NCBI GenBank assembly: GCA_017416805.1
Contig: JAFQBB010000038.1
Location: forward strand, 26,587 to 90,586
Length of the DNA: 64,000 nucleotides
Direction of reading: 5' to 3'
Source: Bacteroidaceae bacterium
Lineage (GTDB): Bacteria; Bacteroidota; Bacteroidia; Bacteroidales; Bacteroidaceae
The translations under genes were made by a program, and so were the position numbers. Below, in pieces: positions 35,977 to 44,144 of the stretch (positions are counted from its first letter, which is position 1; the number at the start of each line of letters is the position of its first letter). The notes under the pieces are model-generated. The model had not been told where the DNA came from. It saw nothing but the letters and a program-made list of their open reading frames with translations, and did not search any database.

Positions 35977-36549
35977 TTACCCCATCAAATGCTCATACAA
36001 TATCCGACACCCGATAGCAATCAGTATCAGTCCGCCAAGAGGTTCTACAGGCAAACGGAAGCGCTTACCGAACCCTACTCCTACCGCATAACCCAACAGG
36101 GAAAGCACGCCCGACACTAATGTAATGACAAGCAAAGGAAAGATCATCTCGTTCAAACCGGCAATACCGACACAGGCAAATGATATGCCTATAGCCAAAG
36201 CATCAATGCTGACAGCAATGCCCAACAGAAGGATTGTCCACAAATCTGAAGGATCGAAATGGTGTTCACTCTTCTCACCCTTCATTCCTTCATACACCAT
36301 ACGCCCACCCAAGAATAAGAGCAGGCCAAAAGCTATCCAATGGTCAAAAGCCTCTATCACTCCATGCAGATAGCGGGTACACATCCATCCCAAAAGGGGC
36401 ATCAATCCTTGAAACAGACCGAAAGAAAGTGTCACCCAAAAAGCTGTCCTGCCACACCACCGACGTTGGATAATACCTGCAGCCACAGCCACAGTCAGGC
36501 AATCCATAGCCAAAGCCAAGGCCAAAAGCCAGATTTCAAGCGACGACAT
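35977..36549 (-). CDS. mntP: Manganese efflux pump MntP
   Basis: A 190-residue inner-membrane protein with six predicted membrane segments, the size of MntP (formerly DUF204). The two acidic half-motifs of the family are visible: ALAMDCLTVAVAAG (about 11-24) and IAVSIDALAIGISFA (about 111-125). These contain the membrane aspartates needed for Mn2+ export. Upstream is 137 bp without a gene. I looked there for the yybP-ykoY manganese riboswitch that precedes mntP in several phyla and did not see its conserved sequence. ApbE follows 51 bp downstream, probably on the same transcript. Confidence 0.92.
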   Translation of the reverse strand: MSSLEIWLLALALAMDCLTVAVAAGIIQRRWCGRTAFWVTLSFGLFQGLMPLLGWMCTRYLHGVIEAFDHWIAFGLLLFLGGRMVYEGMKGEKSEHHFDPSDLWTILLLGIAVSIDALAIGISFACVGIAGLNEMIFPLLVITLVSGVLSLLGYAVGVGFGKRFRLPVEPLGGLILIAIGCRILYEHLMG

Positions 36550-36686
36550 ACTTATCTTTATATTTAGGGAATTCTGTCATGATTCACCTCTCATTCACAG
36601 ATGATGCAGAGTTTCTGATTCAAAGTTCAATACAAACTGCACTATTGTTTTTTATCTCCTTTTATTCATTCAATCCTCCATCCCTT

Positions 36687-37409
36687 TCACTTCTTATACG
36701 GGATGCAATAGACCAAGTCATAAGTAGCTCCGAAACGGGTATTGTCGTTTTCGCCAAATCCCGGGATGTACCATGGTTCTGCATTAGGACTATTTTCCAC
36801 ACTGAAGCGTATCTTGTATCGGAAAGTCCATCCCATGTGAAGGTTCTTGTAAATTTGGGCACGTACTCCCACCAGCAGTTCGCCCCACCAGGCATGACTC
36901 TTTATCCCCTCGAAATGAAAAGGAGCCTCACCTCCCCAGACCGGATCGGTCAGCGGAGGGCCGTCTATATCATATTCGAATGCGGTATATCCCACACGCA
37001 AACCTGCCAAAATGTATCCGGGACGCTTTTTCTTGTATTGCACATTATAGTTTGCACCCAGCCGGAAATAAGGAGCTGCAGTCTTATAATGAAGTTCCGT
37101 ATCCTCGTTTATAGCATCCGTACTGCCATAACCGGCCTCCACAATGGGATAGAAACGGTTGTATAGGTTCACCTCCAAGGCAGCCTCGACACTGAAAAAA
37201 TCTCCACCCAGTACAGACCAGCCGGGTCCTACAAGATCGGTCATGACATTCACCCCTTGAAAAGCAGGAATGGTATCCGTCAGATCAAGCCATTGGGCTA
37301 TCTTGCTACGCTCCGGTTCCACGGGTTTGCGTTGTTTACGCATCTGCGCACCTGCCGGAAGTATGGCCAATAAGGCACTAATTGCTAACAGTATAATAGA
37401 TCTTGACAT
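36687..37409 (-). CDS. DUF6048-type secreted protein
   Basis: A 240-residue protein with a signal peptide (MSRSIILLAISALLAILPAGA). The mature part is rich in beta-strands and aromatic residues (VEAGYGSTDAINEDTELHYKT, FRLGANYNVQYKK, GYILAGLRVGYTAFEYD, HMGWTFRYKIRFS), like a small outer-membrane beta-barrel. I recognise it as the DUF6048 family, which in Bacteroides usually sits after a DUF6452 lipoprotein, as here. Its first 32 bases overlap the end of the DUF6452 gene in another frame, so translation is probably coupled. Function unknown. Confidence 0.65.
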   Translation of the reverse strand: MSRSIILLAISALLAILPAGAQMRKQRKPVEPERSKIAQWLDLTDTIPAFQGVNVMTDLVGPGWSVLGGDFFSVEAALEVNLYNRFYPIVEAGYGSTDAINEDTELHYKTAAPYFRLGANYNVQYKKKRPGYILAGLRVGYTAFEYDIDGPPLTDPVWGGEAPFHFEGIKSHAWWGELLVGVRAQIYKNLHMGWTFRYKIRFSVENSPNAEPWYIPGFGENDNTRFGATYDLVYCIPYKK

Positions 37410-37965
37410 TTTCTCGTAAGGTATTAGTTACTCCTGCATCTACTACTAGTACTGAGTCTATCAGATGGCGGGTCGATTCCACCCGTTGCAAAGCATAATG
37501 CATCACTGTCCCACACTCCATCGAAGTAAAATAAGGCAGATTCTCGTGCCATACCCACAAAGTGTCGGCCAACCGGTCACTGTACTGCAAAAAGAATGTA
37601 TCCACTCCTACCGTATAAGAGAGCGGGATATCCATCTCCTTGGCGCCCACTTTGCGATTAAGCAGGACTCCTTGTTTGCGCGTCACCTCTATCTCCTCGC
37701 CATAGCCTTTATAGGCTAACGAATCTATAGGCTGGGAGCTGACCACTGTATCCGTATCGCAACGGTAGATGAACAGGCTGTCATACCCCGCAAGGTTAAG
37801 AGATACGGTCAAGGTGTCATTGATTTGCACAGCCTTCCCCTCTGCATCGACAAAGGAAAGACGGCAGTAGGAATCGCTAGTCAGCAGGCAATCATTGCTT
37901 TCACAACCGACCACGAAAAGCGAAACTCCCAACAGACAAGCAATGACATTCAGAATTTTTCTCAT
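37378..37965 (-). CDS. DUF6452-type lipoprotein
   Basis: A 195-residue lipoprotein (FVVGC, Cys21, then ESNDCLL). The N-terminal 'C.SNDCLLTSDSYC.LSF' with paired cysteines is what I associate with the DUF6452 family, the usual partner of DUF6048. There is no catalytic motif. The start overlaps the end of the glycosyltransferase gene by four bases (ATGA), and its own end overlaps the DUF6048 start. Coupled translation of the trio suggests a shared envelope role, which is inference. Confidence 0.65.
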   Translation of the reverse strand: MRKILNVIACLLGVSLFVVGCESNDCLLTSDSYCRLSFVDAEGKAVQINDTLTVSLNLAGYDSLFIYRCDTDTVVSSQPIDSLAYKGYGEEIEVTRKQGVLLNRKVGAKEMDIPLSYTVGVDTFFLQYSDRLADTLWVWHENLPYFTSMECGTVMHYALQRVESTRHLIDSVLVVDAGVTNTLRENVKIYYTVSN

Positions 37966-38951
37966 ATCACCTTCTCTATTTGATATTTATTACGTTCTGC
38001 CGAGTTGCGGGTCACCAATTCGGCCACAAAACCCGTCAGGAAGAGCTGAGTACCCAAAATCATGGCCACTAAAGCCAAATAGAAATAAGGAGAATCGGTC
38101 ACCAAACGGGCTGGGGCTCCAACCGACAAAGCATAGAGTTTGCTCCCCCCGACCACACATACGGCTATGAAACCCAAAAAGAACATTAAAGAGCCCAACA
38201 GACCGAAAATGTGCATAGGCTTGACCCCGAAACGAGAAAGGAACCATAGTGAAAGCAAATCCAAATAGCCATTGACAAAACGGTCCAACCCAAATTTTGT
38301 CGAGCCATATTTGCGTGCCTGATGCTGGACCACCTTCTCGCCTATCCGCTTGAATCCGGCCTCCTTGGCCAAATAGGGAATGTAGCGGTGCATCTCGCCA
38401 TACACTTCAATGGTCTTCACCACTTCACGCCGATAAGCCTTCAACCCACAGTTGAAGTCGTGCAGATTACGGATTCCTGACACCTGGCGGGCCGTGGCAT
38501 TGAACAGTTTGGTCGGGATTGTCTTCGAAAGAGGGTCATACCGCTTTTGTTTCCAACCGGACACGAGGTCATACCCTTCTTCCGTAATCATGCGGAAAAG
38601 TTCCGGTATCTCATCCGGACTGTCCTGCAGATCGGCATCCATCGTAATGACCACCCGGCCTTTTGCAAGTTCAAACCCACAATACAAAGCCGGCGACTTG
38701 CCATAATTACGACGGAACTTTATGCCTTTCACCTGGGACGACTCAGCACACAATTTTTCTATCACCTCCCACGAACGGTCGGTACTGCCATCATTTACAA
38801 AAATCACCTCGAAAGAAAAGCCCTTTTCCTTCATCACACGTTCTATCCACGCATACAGTTCAGGCAGGGACTCCTCTTCGTTGTAAAGAGGAACAACGAC
38901 AGAAATGTCCAACTCCTCGTTGCAGACCGTCTCCTTCTCTTTTGTTTCCAT
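37962..38951 (-). CDS. GT2 polyprenyl-phosphate glycosyltransferase
   Basis: A 329-residue glycosyltransferase of the DPM1/ArnC/GtrB type. The N-terminal GT-A fold has VVPLYNEEESLPEL (about 20-33) and VIFVNDGSTDRSWEV (about 49-63). The metal-binding DAD motif lies in ITMDADLQDSPDEI (about 100-113). The GLKAYRREVV segment is typical of this subgroup. Two C-terminal membrane segments follow (about 240-263 and 290-312). It probably moves a sugar from a nucleotide donor to a polyprenyl-phosphate carrier on the cytoplasmic face of the inner membrane. It follows DUF4199 by 4 bp and overlaps the DUF6452 start. The sugar is not deducible. Confidence 0.88.
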   Translation of the reverse strand: METKEKETVCNEELDISVVVPLYNEEESLPELYAWIERVMKEKGFSFEVIFVNDGSTDRSWEVIEKLCAESSQVKGIKFRRNYGKSPALYCGFELAKGRVVITMDADLQDSPDEIPELFRMITEEGYDLVSGWKQKRYDPLSKTIPTKLFNATARQVSGIRNLHDFNCGLKAYRREVVKTIEVYGEMHRYIPYLAKEAGFKRIGEKVVQHQARKYGSTKFGLDRFVNGYLDLLSLWFLSRFGVKPMHIFGLLGSLMFFLGFIAVCVVGGSKLYALSVGAPARLVTDSPYFYLALVAMILGTQLFLTGFVAELVTRNSAERNKYQIEKVI

Positions 38952-38955
38952 TATT

Positions 38956-39519
38956 TCATTCTTTAATTTTTTCTCTCTTCCTGCGCCACATCGAAGCGAC
39001 TAACGCTGTGGGCAGAGCCAGAATCATGCCATAAAACAAGTTATTCACTATCATCTGGACAGTCAAATCAATCGGCGACATGGCCACCAACAGTTCTGCC
39101 GCCTTCTTGTATTCAGCCACAGCCTCTGCCAATTCCGGCTGCAGCTGCCCCAACTGTTCCAACTGCTCCACATAAGTGCCTAACAAAGCACCTCCATCCA
39201 CATAGGCGAAATATACATAATGGGCCACAGAGGCAAGCAAGGAGGCAAAGGCATACATCAAGAGAGTGAACATCCATGCCTGAACAAAGGCAATCCGACC
39301 TTCCAGGCAATAGCGCTCACGAAAGTGGCGCACAAAAAAATAACCCACGAACGGGACAGCTGCCGTCAGCCCCAAAAAGAGGAGCGAAGCCAACGGGACA
39401 GTGAACATCAACGGCACCAACATGAATTTAAGCATCCAATAGATACCCATCCAGGTGCCATACATCATAGCACCATTCACTATATTCTTCATCGGAGATT
39501 CCTGTTCCATATTTCCCAC
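38956..39519 (-). CDS. DUF4199 membrane protein
   Basis: A 187-residue protein with four hydrophobic segments (about 28-48, 50-68, 88-110 and 155-178), matching the size and shape of DUF4199 proteins. In Bacteroidetes these commonly precede a GT2 gene of the kind found here. It may assist the glycosyltransferase or its lipid carrier, but the family has no proven function. Met4 or Met10 could also be the start. A -7 box lies 38 bp upstream. It is first in a four-gene run with two overlapping starts. Confidence 0.75.
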   Translation of the reverse strand: MGNMEQESPMKNIVNGAMMYGTWMGIYWMLKFMLVPLMFTVPLASLLFLGLTAAVPFVGYFFVRHFRERYCLEGRIAFVQAWMFTLLMYAFASLLASVAHYVYFAYVDGGALLGTYVEQLEQLGQLQPELAEAVAEYKKAAELLVAMSPIDLTVQMIVNNLFYGMILALPTALVASMWRRKREKIKE

Positions 39520-39556
39520 AGAATACCCTTATTTATCAAGACATACATATGATTTG

Positions 39557-39564
39557 CAAAGATA
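39557..39564 (-). promoter_or_regulatory. -7 box for the DUF4199-GT2-DUF6452-DUF6048 operon
   Basis: The minus strand reads TATCTTTG, a full TAnnTTTG match, 38 bases before the start. A second minus-strand match, TACCTTTG at 39733-39740, could be an alternative far-upstream promoter. Confidence 0.5.
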
Positions 39565-39636
39565 CGAAAAAACACACATATAGCAGTCGTATTGACACAA
39601 GAATTATACCAAACAATGAAAAACTTTCCATTTTTC

Positions 39637-39667
39637 TTGGCCAAATAAACAAAAAGCCCTACCTTTG
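39637..39667 (+). promoter_or_regulatory. Promoter for tRNA-Thr
   Basis: TTGG (39637-39640) and TACCTTTG (39660-39667) are 19 bp apart, the best -33/-7 pair in the window. The predicted leader to the tRNA is about 105 bases and contains nested inverted repeats. Confidence 0.6.
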
Positions 39668-39779
39668 CAGCCGCAAAACGGGCAAGTCCTATACGGTCAG
39701 CTCCTTTCGAATCCTCCAGGGCTTGACCGCAGCAAAGGTAGAAGGTTGTAGCGACGCGATATAGCAAGCTTGCCCACCC

Positions 39780-39853
39780 GCCTCTTTAGCTCAGTTGGCC
39801 AGAGCACGTGATTTGTAATCTCGGGGTCGTTGGTTCGAATCCGACAAGAGGCT
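39780..39853 (+). tRNA. tRNA-Thr (anticodon TGT)
   Basis: A 74-base cloverleaf. The acceptor GCCTCTT pairs with AAGAGGC, followed by discriminator T. The D-arm is GCTC..GAGC. The anticodon loop TTTGTAA (39812-39818) has anticodon TGT at 39814-39816. The T-arm is GTTGG-TTCGAAT-CCGAC. The CCA end is not encoded. The anticodon stem CGTGA/TCTCG has a central T-T mismatch. Decodes ACA and probably other Thr codons by wobble. Confidence 0.95.
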
Positions 39854-39858
39854 CAAGG

Positions 39859-39900
39859 AAAAAGAAATGAGGGCATGTTAAAATGCCCTCATTTCTTTTT
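39859..39900 (+). terminator. Rho-independent terminator after tRNA-Thr
   Basis: A perfect 16-bp stem (39861-39876 with 39883-39898), extendable to 18 bp, encloses a six-base loop GTTAAA and runs into six T. It starts 6 bases after the tRNA. Because its left flank is A-rich it could also work on the opposite strand. Confidence 0.92.
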
Positions 39901-40039
39901 TAGATGTGTTTTTCATTCTTCACCCCCTTCCCTACAACATCCTTACGCCTTACAGCACACAATACAACTTGTCATCACACCAACGGATGGGGTCTTTAAC
40001 AATATAACAGAAAATCAACTCATTGCATTGTCTTTCGGA

Positions 40040-40097
40040 AAGATACGTATCTTGGCGCGCAAAGATCCGTATCTTGAGACCTGAAGATCCGTATCTT
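40040..40097. repeat. Repeat array C: three 14-bp palindromes at 22-bp period
   Basis: AAGATACGTATCTT (40040-40053, perfect palindrome) is followed by AAGATCCGTATCTT at 40062-40075 and 40084-40097 (one base off palindrome). Start-to-start distance is 22 bp both times. The 8-base spacers GGCGCGCA and GAGACCTG are unrelated. Confidence 0.92.
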
Positions 40098-40123
40098 CAA
40101 CGGATTCCAAATAATAGCGAGCC

Positions 40124-40437
40124 ACAAGTGATGAGCGACCATGCGGTCTGCCCCCACAAGCAATCATTCACAAAAAAAAGATTAAAATCACATAAAAACA
40201 CCCAGCTTGCCGCCGAGCCGCCTTATAATGCGAAAATATATATCGGTGGCTCGGTGGCAAGGCTGGCAAAAAGTTAGCGGCGGAGTAACTCGAGAAATCC
40301 CCATCTAAAGTTAATAAATGTGCATAAAAAGGGATTCCTACGAGAGTTTATCCCCTTATTCGCAGATTTTTCAGTAACTTTGCAACATAATTGATAGCTA
40401 CGAGTGATGAGCTACGAACTACAAGTGATGAGTGACC
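40124..40437. repeat. Pair of GTGATGAGYGACC direct repeats
   Basis: ACAAGTGATGAGCGACC (40124-40140) and ACAAGTGATGAGTGACC (40421-40437) differ at one base. The same word, inverted, occurs at 53388-53412, where it overlaps the end of blaI. It looks like a dispersed short repeat. Confidence 0.7.
40375..40382 (+). promoter_or_regulatory. -7 box for the antiporter gene
   Basis: TAACTTTG fits TAnnTTTG, 78 bases before the ATG at 40461. No convincing -33 box. Confidence 0.45.
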
Positions 40438-40460
40438 AATTCATAAATCATAATTCATAA

Positions 40461-42572
40461 ATGCCCATAGCCTCAATCTTTCCTATAACGGACCCTACGT
40501 GGATATTCTTCCTCGTACTCTGCATCATCCTGTTTGCCCCTATCCTGCTCAACAGGTTGCACATCCCCCACATTGTGGGCATGCTGCTAGCCGGAGTACT
40601 GATAGGGCCACACGGCTTGGACCTGCTGCAACGGGACAGCAGTTTCGAGATATTCGGCAACGTGGGACTGCTCTACATCATGTTTCTGGCCGGAGTAGAG
40701 ATTGATTTGGCCGACTTCAACAAGAACAAGAACAAGAGCTTCGTTTTCGGCCTCACCACTTTCATTTTCCCTTTCGCTATAGGAGGACTGCTGTGTCACT
40801 ACTTCCTTCAGATGGACTGGACAGGGTCACTATTGGTTGCCTCTATGTTCTCATCGCACACGTTAGTTTCCTATGCCATTGTGAGCCGTTACGGTCTGAG
40901 CCATAACCGCTCGGTAAACATGGCTGTTGGGGGAACTATCATTACTGACACACTTTCGCTCATCGTACTGGCCGTTATCTCACAATTGGTGCATGGTCAT
41001 AACGACCCACATTTCTGGATTTGGATGACCGTGGGTGTGATGCTGTTCATTACAGGTGTCATCTACCTGTTCCCCCGTATAGCCCGTTTCTTCTTCCGTA
41101 CATTCAACGACCCCGTGCAGCAGTTTATTTTCGTCATGGCCATGATGTTTTTGGCCGCTATCGGCGCACACATAGCCGGACTTGAAGGACTGTTGGGAGC
41201 CTTTTTTGCCGGCATCGTGCTGAACAGGCTCATCCCTGCAGGTTCCCCGCTGATGGGACGTATCGAATTTGTGGGCAATGCCATCTTTATCCCCTATTTC
41301 CTCATAGGAGTGGGAATGCTCATTGATATGAGCGTGTTCATAAAAGGCATTGATGCCATCATTGTGGCCATAGTAATGGTGGCGGGTGGCACGTTGGGAA
41401 AATACTTGGCCGCCTGGATACCACAAAAGATATACCACCTGCACAAGGAAGAGGGACTGATGCTGTTCGGTCTGAGCGAAGCACATGCAGCCGGCACGTT
41501 GGCCGTAGTAATGGTGGGCTATGAATTGGGACTGTTCAACGAGACCATACTGAATGCCACATTGGTATTCATACTGATGACCTGCATTATCAGCTCACTG
41601 GCCGTAGAAAAGGCTTCACGCCAGTTAGTGGTAAACGAGGAACTGACTTCAACCCCCACCAACAAGGGCGACGATGAGAAAATTCTCATTCCCATGGTGG
41701 CCAACCAGAATGTGGAAAACCTGATACAGGTAGCCATGATGATGCGAAACCCCAAACTGAACCGTGGCCTCATCGGACTGAACGTGGTGTATGACAATAG
41801 CAGTCCAAAAGCCCTTGAAGACGGACGAAAATGCCTGCTGCAGGCCGAAAAGATAGCCAACTCGGCCGATGTGAGAATGCAGACACAGAGCCGTCTGGCT
41901 ACAAACCTGTCTAATGGCATCATACATGCCTTGCGGGAAAATGATGCTTCAGAGCTTATTCTTGGCATGCATAAACGGGAGCGGGAGAGCGACTCCTCGT
42001 TCTTTGGTCCCGTCACTTTGGGACTGTTGGCCGGCACGTCGCGCCAGATTATCCTGGTACGTGCCACAATGCCTGTCAACACCCTGCGCCGCATCCACGT
42101 GGTAGTTCCCAACAAGGCCGAGTTTGAAGCCGGATTCTTCCGGTGGGTTGACCGCTTGTCGCGCATGGCAGGCATTTTAGGATGCCGGGTCATTTTCCAC
42201 ACGTATGCCCATACATGGGATGTTCTGTCACGGTACCTCGCGACATACTTCCCCAAGATACGGGCCGAGCATGTGATTTCTGCAGGAAACAGCGAGTTGA
42301 GACGTATGGCCAACGAGGTGAACGAAGACCACCTGCTGGTGGTGGTATGTGCCCGCAAAGACAGTATCTCGTACCGTCCGGCTTTCGAACATATACCCGA
42401 ACAGGTTGAGGAATATTACCCGAACGTAAGCCTGATGATGATTTTCCCCGATGAATATGCCGAGGACAAGGATTCACCCACCCTTTTCGACCCACGCACC
42501 ATAGCCACCCATGAGGGATATGAGACACACAAGGGATGGTTGGCCGCCGTGATGAAAAAATGGAGGAGATAA
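40461..42572 (+). CDS. CPA2-type cation/proton antiporter with stress-protein domain
   Basis: A 703-residue membrane protein. Residues about 10-395 form a Na+(K+)/H+ exchanger domain of the Kef/CPA2 type with about 12 hydrophobic segments. Visible motifs are LHIPHIVGMLLAGVLIGPHGL (about 32-52), ASMFSSHTLVSYAIVSRYGL, GLEGLLGAFFAGIVLNRLIP and LSEAHAAGTLAVVMVGYELG. Residues about 410-700 look like a pair of UspA-like nucleotide-binding domains (LIQVAMMMRNPKLN, ELILGMHKR, LLVVVCARKDSISYRPAF), which may regulate transport. It probably balances pH and cations. Single gene with its own -7 box. The cation cannot be assigned from sequence. Confidence 0.88.
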   Translation: MPIASIFPITDPTWIFFLVLCIILFAPILLNRLHIPHIVGMLLAGVLIGPHGLDLLQRDSSFEIFGNVGLLYIMFLAGVEIDLADFNKNKNKSFVFGLTTFIFPFAIGGLLCHYFLQMDWTGSLLVASMFSSHTLVSYAIVSRYGLSHNRSVNMAVGGTIITDTLSLIVLAVISQLVHGHNDPHFWIWMTVGVMLFITGVIYLFPRIARFFFRTFNDPVQQFIFVMAMMFLAAIGAHIAGLEGLLGAFFAGIVLNRLIPAGSPLMGRIEFVGNAIFIPYFLIGVGMLIDMSVFIKGIDAIIVAIVMVAGGTLGKYLAAWIPQKIYHLHKEEGLMLFGLSEAHAAGTLAVVMVGYELGLFNETILNATLVFILMTCIISSLAVEKASRQLVVNEELTSTPTNKGDDEKILIPMVANQNVENLIQVAMMMRNPKLNRGLIGLNVVYDNSSPKALEDGRKCLLQAEKIANSADVRMQTQSRLATNLSNGIIHALRENDASELILGMHKRERESDSSFFGPVTLGLLAGTSRQIILVRATMPVNTLRRIHVVVPNKAEFEAGFFRWVDRLSRMAGILGCRVIFHTYAHTWDVLSRYLATYFPKIRAEHVISAGNSELRRMANEVNEDHLLVVVCARKDSISYRPAFEHIPEQVEEYYPNVSLMMIFPDEYAEDKDSPTLFDPRTIATHEGYETHKGWLAAVMKKWRR

Positions 42573-42685
42573 AGAGCACTTCCTCCTGCCCATCCACAAG
42601 GGAGGGGAGTGAATAATAATCGGCTGCGAAGATAATCCTCCAAAAAGGCTTTGTGCCTTTGTTCCCTAAAGAAAACTCCCAAACA

Positions 42686-43468
42686 ATGGATTGTAACACA
42701 CACACACCAACCCAGCCCTCACCTCTTGAAGAAGTCAGAGGAGATGGGAATTGGCAACAACGGACCGAGCAACTTTTCGGCGCCGAAGGGTATGAGCGCC
42801 TGCAAAATGCCCACGTAATGGTGGTAGGTGTAGGCGGTGTGGGAGCCTATGCTGCCGAAATGCTATGCCGTGCAGGCATCGGAAAACTGACTCTGATAGA
42901 CGCCGACACTGTGCAACCCAGCAACATAAACCGCCAACTACCGGCCTTGCACTCCACCATAGGACGCCCCAAGGCTGCGGTATTGGCCGAACGGTTCCGT
43001 GACATCAACCCTGACGTAATGCTGGACATCAGGATAGAATATATCGAGCCTGCCACCATACCCGCCTTGCTTGATGAAACAAGACCGGACTTCATAGTTG
43101 ATGCCATAGACACCATACAGCCTAAATGCCATCTGATTGCCGAGGCTTGGAAAAGGCACATACGCATCGTATCAAGCATGGGGGCCGGTGCCAAAAGTGA
43201 CATCACACAGATACGTTTGGCCGACCTATGGGATACATATCATTGCGGATTGGCCAAGGCTGTACGAAACGGACTAAAGCGTATAGGCATGAAACGCAGC
43301 CTGCCCGTAGTGTTCAGCACCGAACAGGCACATCCTGAGGCCATCATCCGGGTGGATGACGAGCGAAACAAGAAATCGACCACCGGCACCGTCAGCTATA
43401 TGCCTGCCACCTTTGGGTGCTATCTGGCAGGGTATGTGATAAAGGAACTTGTTTTTTTGAGGAGTTAA
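42686..43468 (+). CDS. tcdA: tRNA threonylcarbamoyladenosine dehydratase TcdA
   Basis: A 260-residue E1-like (ThiF/MoeB) protein of the TcdA group, which cyclises t6A37 to ct6A in tRNAs reading ANN codons. The ATP site GVGGVGAYAAEM, LTLIDADTVQPSNINRQ and DAIDTIQPKCHLI are all in place, as is the C-terminal TGTVSYMPATFGCYLAGYVI. The ORF can be extended to an upstream ATG at 42653. I prefer 42686 because neither extension resembles the family, whose homologues begin near NWQQRTEQLFG (about residue 23 here). LolD-like ATPase follows 17 bp later. The neighbouring tRNA-Thr decodes ACA, a substrate class of this enzyme, but that is probably coincidence. Confidence 0.9.
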   Translation: MDCNTHTPTQPSPLEEVRGDGNWQQRTEQLFGAEGYERLQNAHVMVVGVGGVGAYAAEMLCRAGIGKLTLIDADTVQPSNINRQLPALHSTIGRPKAAVLAERFRDINPDVMLDIRIEYIEPATIPALLDETRPDFIVDAIDTIQPKCHLIAEAWKRHIRIVSSMGAGAKSDITQIRLADLWDTYHCGLAKAVRNGLKRIGMKRSLPVVFSTEQAHPEAIIRVDDERNKKSTTGTVSYMPATFGCYLAGYVIKELVFLRS

Positions 43469-43485
43469 AGAATACTTAAGAAACT

Positions 43486-44136
43486 ATGATTGAACTGAAA
43501 GGAATCACCAAGAGTTTCGGCTCGTTGCAGGTATTGAAAGGAATAGACCTCACCATCGGAAAGGGAGAGGTTGTCAGTATTGTAGGCCCCAGTGGAGCAG
43601 GGAAAACCACGCTGTTGCAAATTATGGGTACTTTGGACAAAGCCGATACCGGAACAGTAGCCATCAATGGCATGGAAGTAAGCACGTTGAACGAGCGTGA
43701 ACTGTCTGCCTTCCGAAACCGCTATATAGGCTTCGTCTTCCAGTTCCACCAACTACTGCCCGAGTTTACAGCTTTGGAGAATGTCATGATTCCTGCCTAC
43801 ATAGCCAAAGTCCCACACAAGGAGGCACACAGACATGCCACGGAGGTCTTGGAGCTGTTGGGACTGGCCGACCGCGCTGGCCACAAGCCCAATGAACTGT
43901 CTGGCGGAGAGAAGCAACGGGTAGCCGTGGCACGTGCACTGATAAACCGTCCTTCGGTCATTTTTGCCGATGAGCCGTCCGGAAGTCTGGACACAAAAAA
44001 CAAAGAGGACCTACACCGACTGTTCTTTGAACTTAGAGACAAATTGCAACAAACCTTCGTCATAGTCACCCACGACGAAGGTTTGGCCAAACTCACCGAC
44101 CGTACCATCCACATGCTGGACGGACGGATATCATAA
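43486..44136 (+). CDS. LolD-like ABC transporter ATPase
   Basis: A 216-residue ATP-binding subunit of the LolD/MacB/FtsE type. Walker [12 protein letters not shown] (about 35-45), the Q-loop in [20 protein letters not shown], signature [15 protein letters not shown], Walker [13 protein letters not shown] and the switch His (VTHD) are intact. Lipoprotein-releasing transport from the inner membrane is the most likely role, since the '[16 protein letters not shown]' segment is typical of LolD. No permease gene is adjacent, so the partner must be encoded elsewhere. Its end is 8 bp from the convergent thrC end. Confidence 0.88.
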   Translation: MIELKGITKSFGSLQVLKGIDLTIGKGEVVSIVGPSGAGKTTLLQIMGTLDKADTGTVAINGMEVSTLNERELSAFRNRYIGFVFQFHQLLPEFTALENVMIPAYIAKVPHKEAHRHATEVLELLGLADRAGHKPNELSGGEKQRVAVARALINRPSVIFADEPSGSLDTKNKEDLHRLFFELRDKLQQTFVIVTHDEGLAKLTDRTIHMLDGRIS

Positions 44137-44144
44137 TAAAAATC

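Larger units (their letters stand above)
39901..40460. other. 560-bp intergenic region before the antiporter gene
   Basis: No gene is supported. It holds array C (40040-40097), two copies of an ACAAGTGATGAGYGACC repeat (40124-40140, 40421-40437), a GCCGCC-rich patch with 'CTCGGTGGC' near 40242, the antiporter -7 box, and a direct repeat of ATTCATAA just before the start codon. Confidence 0.75.

Noticed and set aside
36550-36686. yybP-ykoY manganese riboswitch upstream of mntP
   Set aside because: Looked for because it precedes mntP in other phyla. The conserved loop sequences were not found in the 137 bp upstream.
39489-39767. A 92-codon minus-strand ORF covering the DUF4199 promoter and tRNA leader
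   Set aside because: It overlaps the DUF4199 start in another frame, spans promoter elements and has no recognisable domain.
44137-44144. Shared bidirectional terminator between the LolD-like gene and thrC
   Set aside because: Only 8 bp separate the two stop codons and no strong stem-loop is visible at or around them.
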